This document shows, piece after piece, positions 50,946 through 51,363 of a stretch of 51,363 bases of DNA. The stretch is from Candidatus Latescibacter anaerobius SCGC AAA252-E07 (GTDB lineage Bacteria > Latescibacterota > Latescibacteria > Latescibacterales > Latescibacteraceae). The translations under genes were made by a program, and so were the position numbers. Each line of letters opens with the position of its first letter. Position 1 is the first letter of the stretch. The DNA is taken from NCBI GenBank assembly GCA_000403035.1, contig AQSL01000164.1:1-51363 (forward strand). Reading direction: 5' to 3'. The notes beneath the pieces are model-generated. The model was not told the origin of the DNA and made no database searches. It saw nothing but the letters and a program-made list of their open reading frames with translations.

Positions 50946-51363
50946 ATGAAAACAGTATGCAAAGTAATAGTGATAGCAATAGTAAGTTTCTCTGTCATAG
51001 TCTATGGTAATAAAAAGAATGAAATCGAATATGAATTCATACAAGATGCCACCTCCTATTCATTTCGGGGAAGTTTTCTTGTGAAAGCTGATCTTGATTG
51101 TCTCATTGACATTGCATATAAATTTGAACATATATCAAAGTATGCCTCAGATGCCCGATCCGTTGAATTAGTTCAGCAAGGAGAAAATTGGTATGAGGTA
51201 ACCTATACGTATCGAAGATTAATAATCTTTGAAAATAAGTCTACCTGGCGCAGGACTCTGAAACGGGACAGACAAAAAGTTGTTTTTGAAATGGTATCAA
51301 GCAAGAACAACATAAACATCATGCCGAACGTGCTGTCTTCCACCGGATACTATCAGATTAACC
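50946..51363 (+). CDS. secreted START/SRPBCC-like protein, cut by the window edge
   Basis: The first 139 residues are visible and the frame is open at the right edge. It has a signal peptide (VIVIAIVSFSVIVYG) and then a pattern typical of START/polyketide-cyclase folds: SYSFRGSFLVKADLDCLIDIAYKFEHISKYASDARSVELVQ, WYEVTYTYRRLIIFENKSTWRRTL. The phrase from LDCLIDI to ISKYAS matches the first helix-loop of lipid-transfer relatives. A hydrophobic ligand is likely; the identity is unknown. It follows the radical SAM gene on the same strand. Confidence 0.6.
   Translation, partial: MKTVCKVIVIAIVSFSVIVYGNKKNEIEYEFIQDATSYSFRGSFLVKADLDCLIDIAYKFEHISKYASDARSVELVQQGENWYEVTYTYRRLIIFENKSTWRRTLKRDRQKVVFEMVSSKNNINIMPNVLSSTGYYQIN

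Overview
The window looks like a chromosomal piece of an uncultured bacterium of the FCB group. The best sequence evidence is a type IX secretion sorting domain at the end of the protein at 8.4-9.7 kb, Bacteroidetes-like TTG/TAnnTTT promoters next to it, and many polysaccharide and sugar genes of kinds common in Latescibacterota-like lineages. That placement is inference from gene content, not a phylogeny. There is no rRNA, CRISPR array, transposase or recognisable prophage.

Layout. 0-8.3 kb is housekeeping: DUF2232-rplI-nuclease-TPR/binding protein on the plus strand meets tRNA-Gln-rplY-pth-hppA-rpsF on the minus strand. The familiar rpsF...rplI cluster appears split and inverted, a helix-hairpin-helix gene is cut short at the junction, and rpsF keeps a leader that resembles the S6:S18 autoregulatory motif. 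8.4-10.8 kb holds a secreted beta-propeller protein and a lipoprotein with near-identical upstream regions. 11-22.2 kb is a carbohydrate block: heparinase II/III-like enzyme, SDR, Gfo/Idh/MocA oxidoreductase with a sodium symporter, DUF4838/PA14 lipoprotein and rhamnose-isomerase-like protein. 22.5-26.8 kb is AT-rich and odd: an HD hydrolase, a strong candidate structured RNA with its own promoter and terminator, an FlgM-like protein, a Pro/Asn-rich relative of it, and an HD-GYP-like protein that has lost its HD pair. 27-32.4 kb has a DUF4380-metallohydrolase-lipase group and an aldolase-PfkB kinase pair. 32.8-38.4 kb has a surface peptidase/beta-propeller/barrel protein, a secreted RraA-like protein, tRNA-Thr and a UroD-type methyltransferase. 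38.5-41.7 kb is a tightly overlapping operon of radical SAM, PLP aminotransferase and ATP-grasp ligase, probably an undescribed biosynthetic pathway. 42.3-47.7 kb is Trk/Ktr potassium uptake followed by an output-less sensor and a dehydratase-like protein. 48.2-49.8 kb is parAB. The right edge has a second radical SAM gene and the start of a START-like secreted protein.

A dispersed intergenic repeat runs through the window: six copies plus one probable remnant, 150-220 bp each. It has GGTGAAAAA-type ends and an internal CTGTCAAGGGC...GCCCTTGACAG stem. It sits between the carbohydrate genes and inside the potassium-uptake gene pair. Together with the structured RNA at 23.7 kb and the radical SAM operon it is the most promising undescribed material here.
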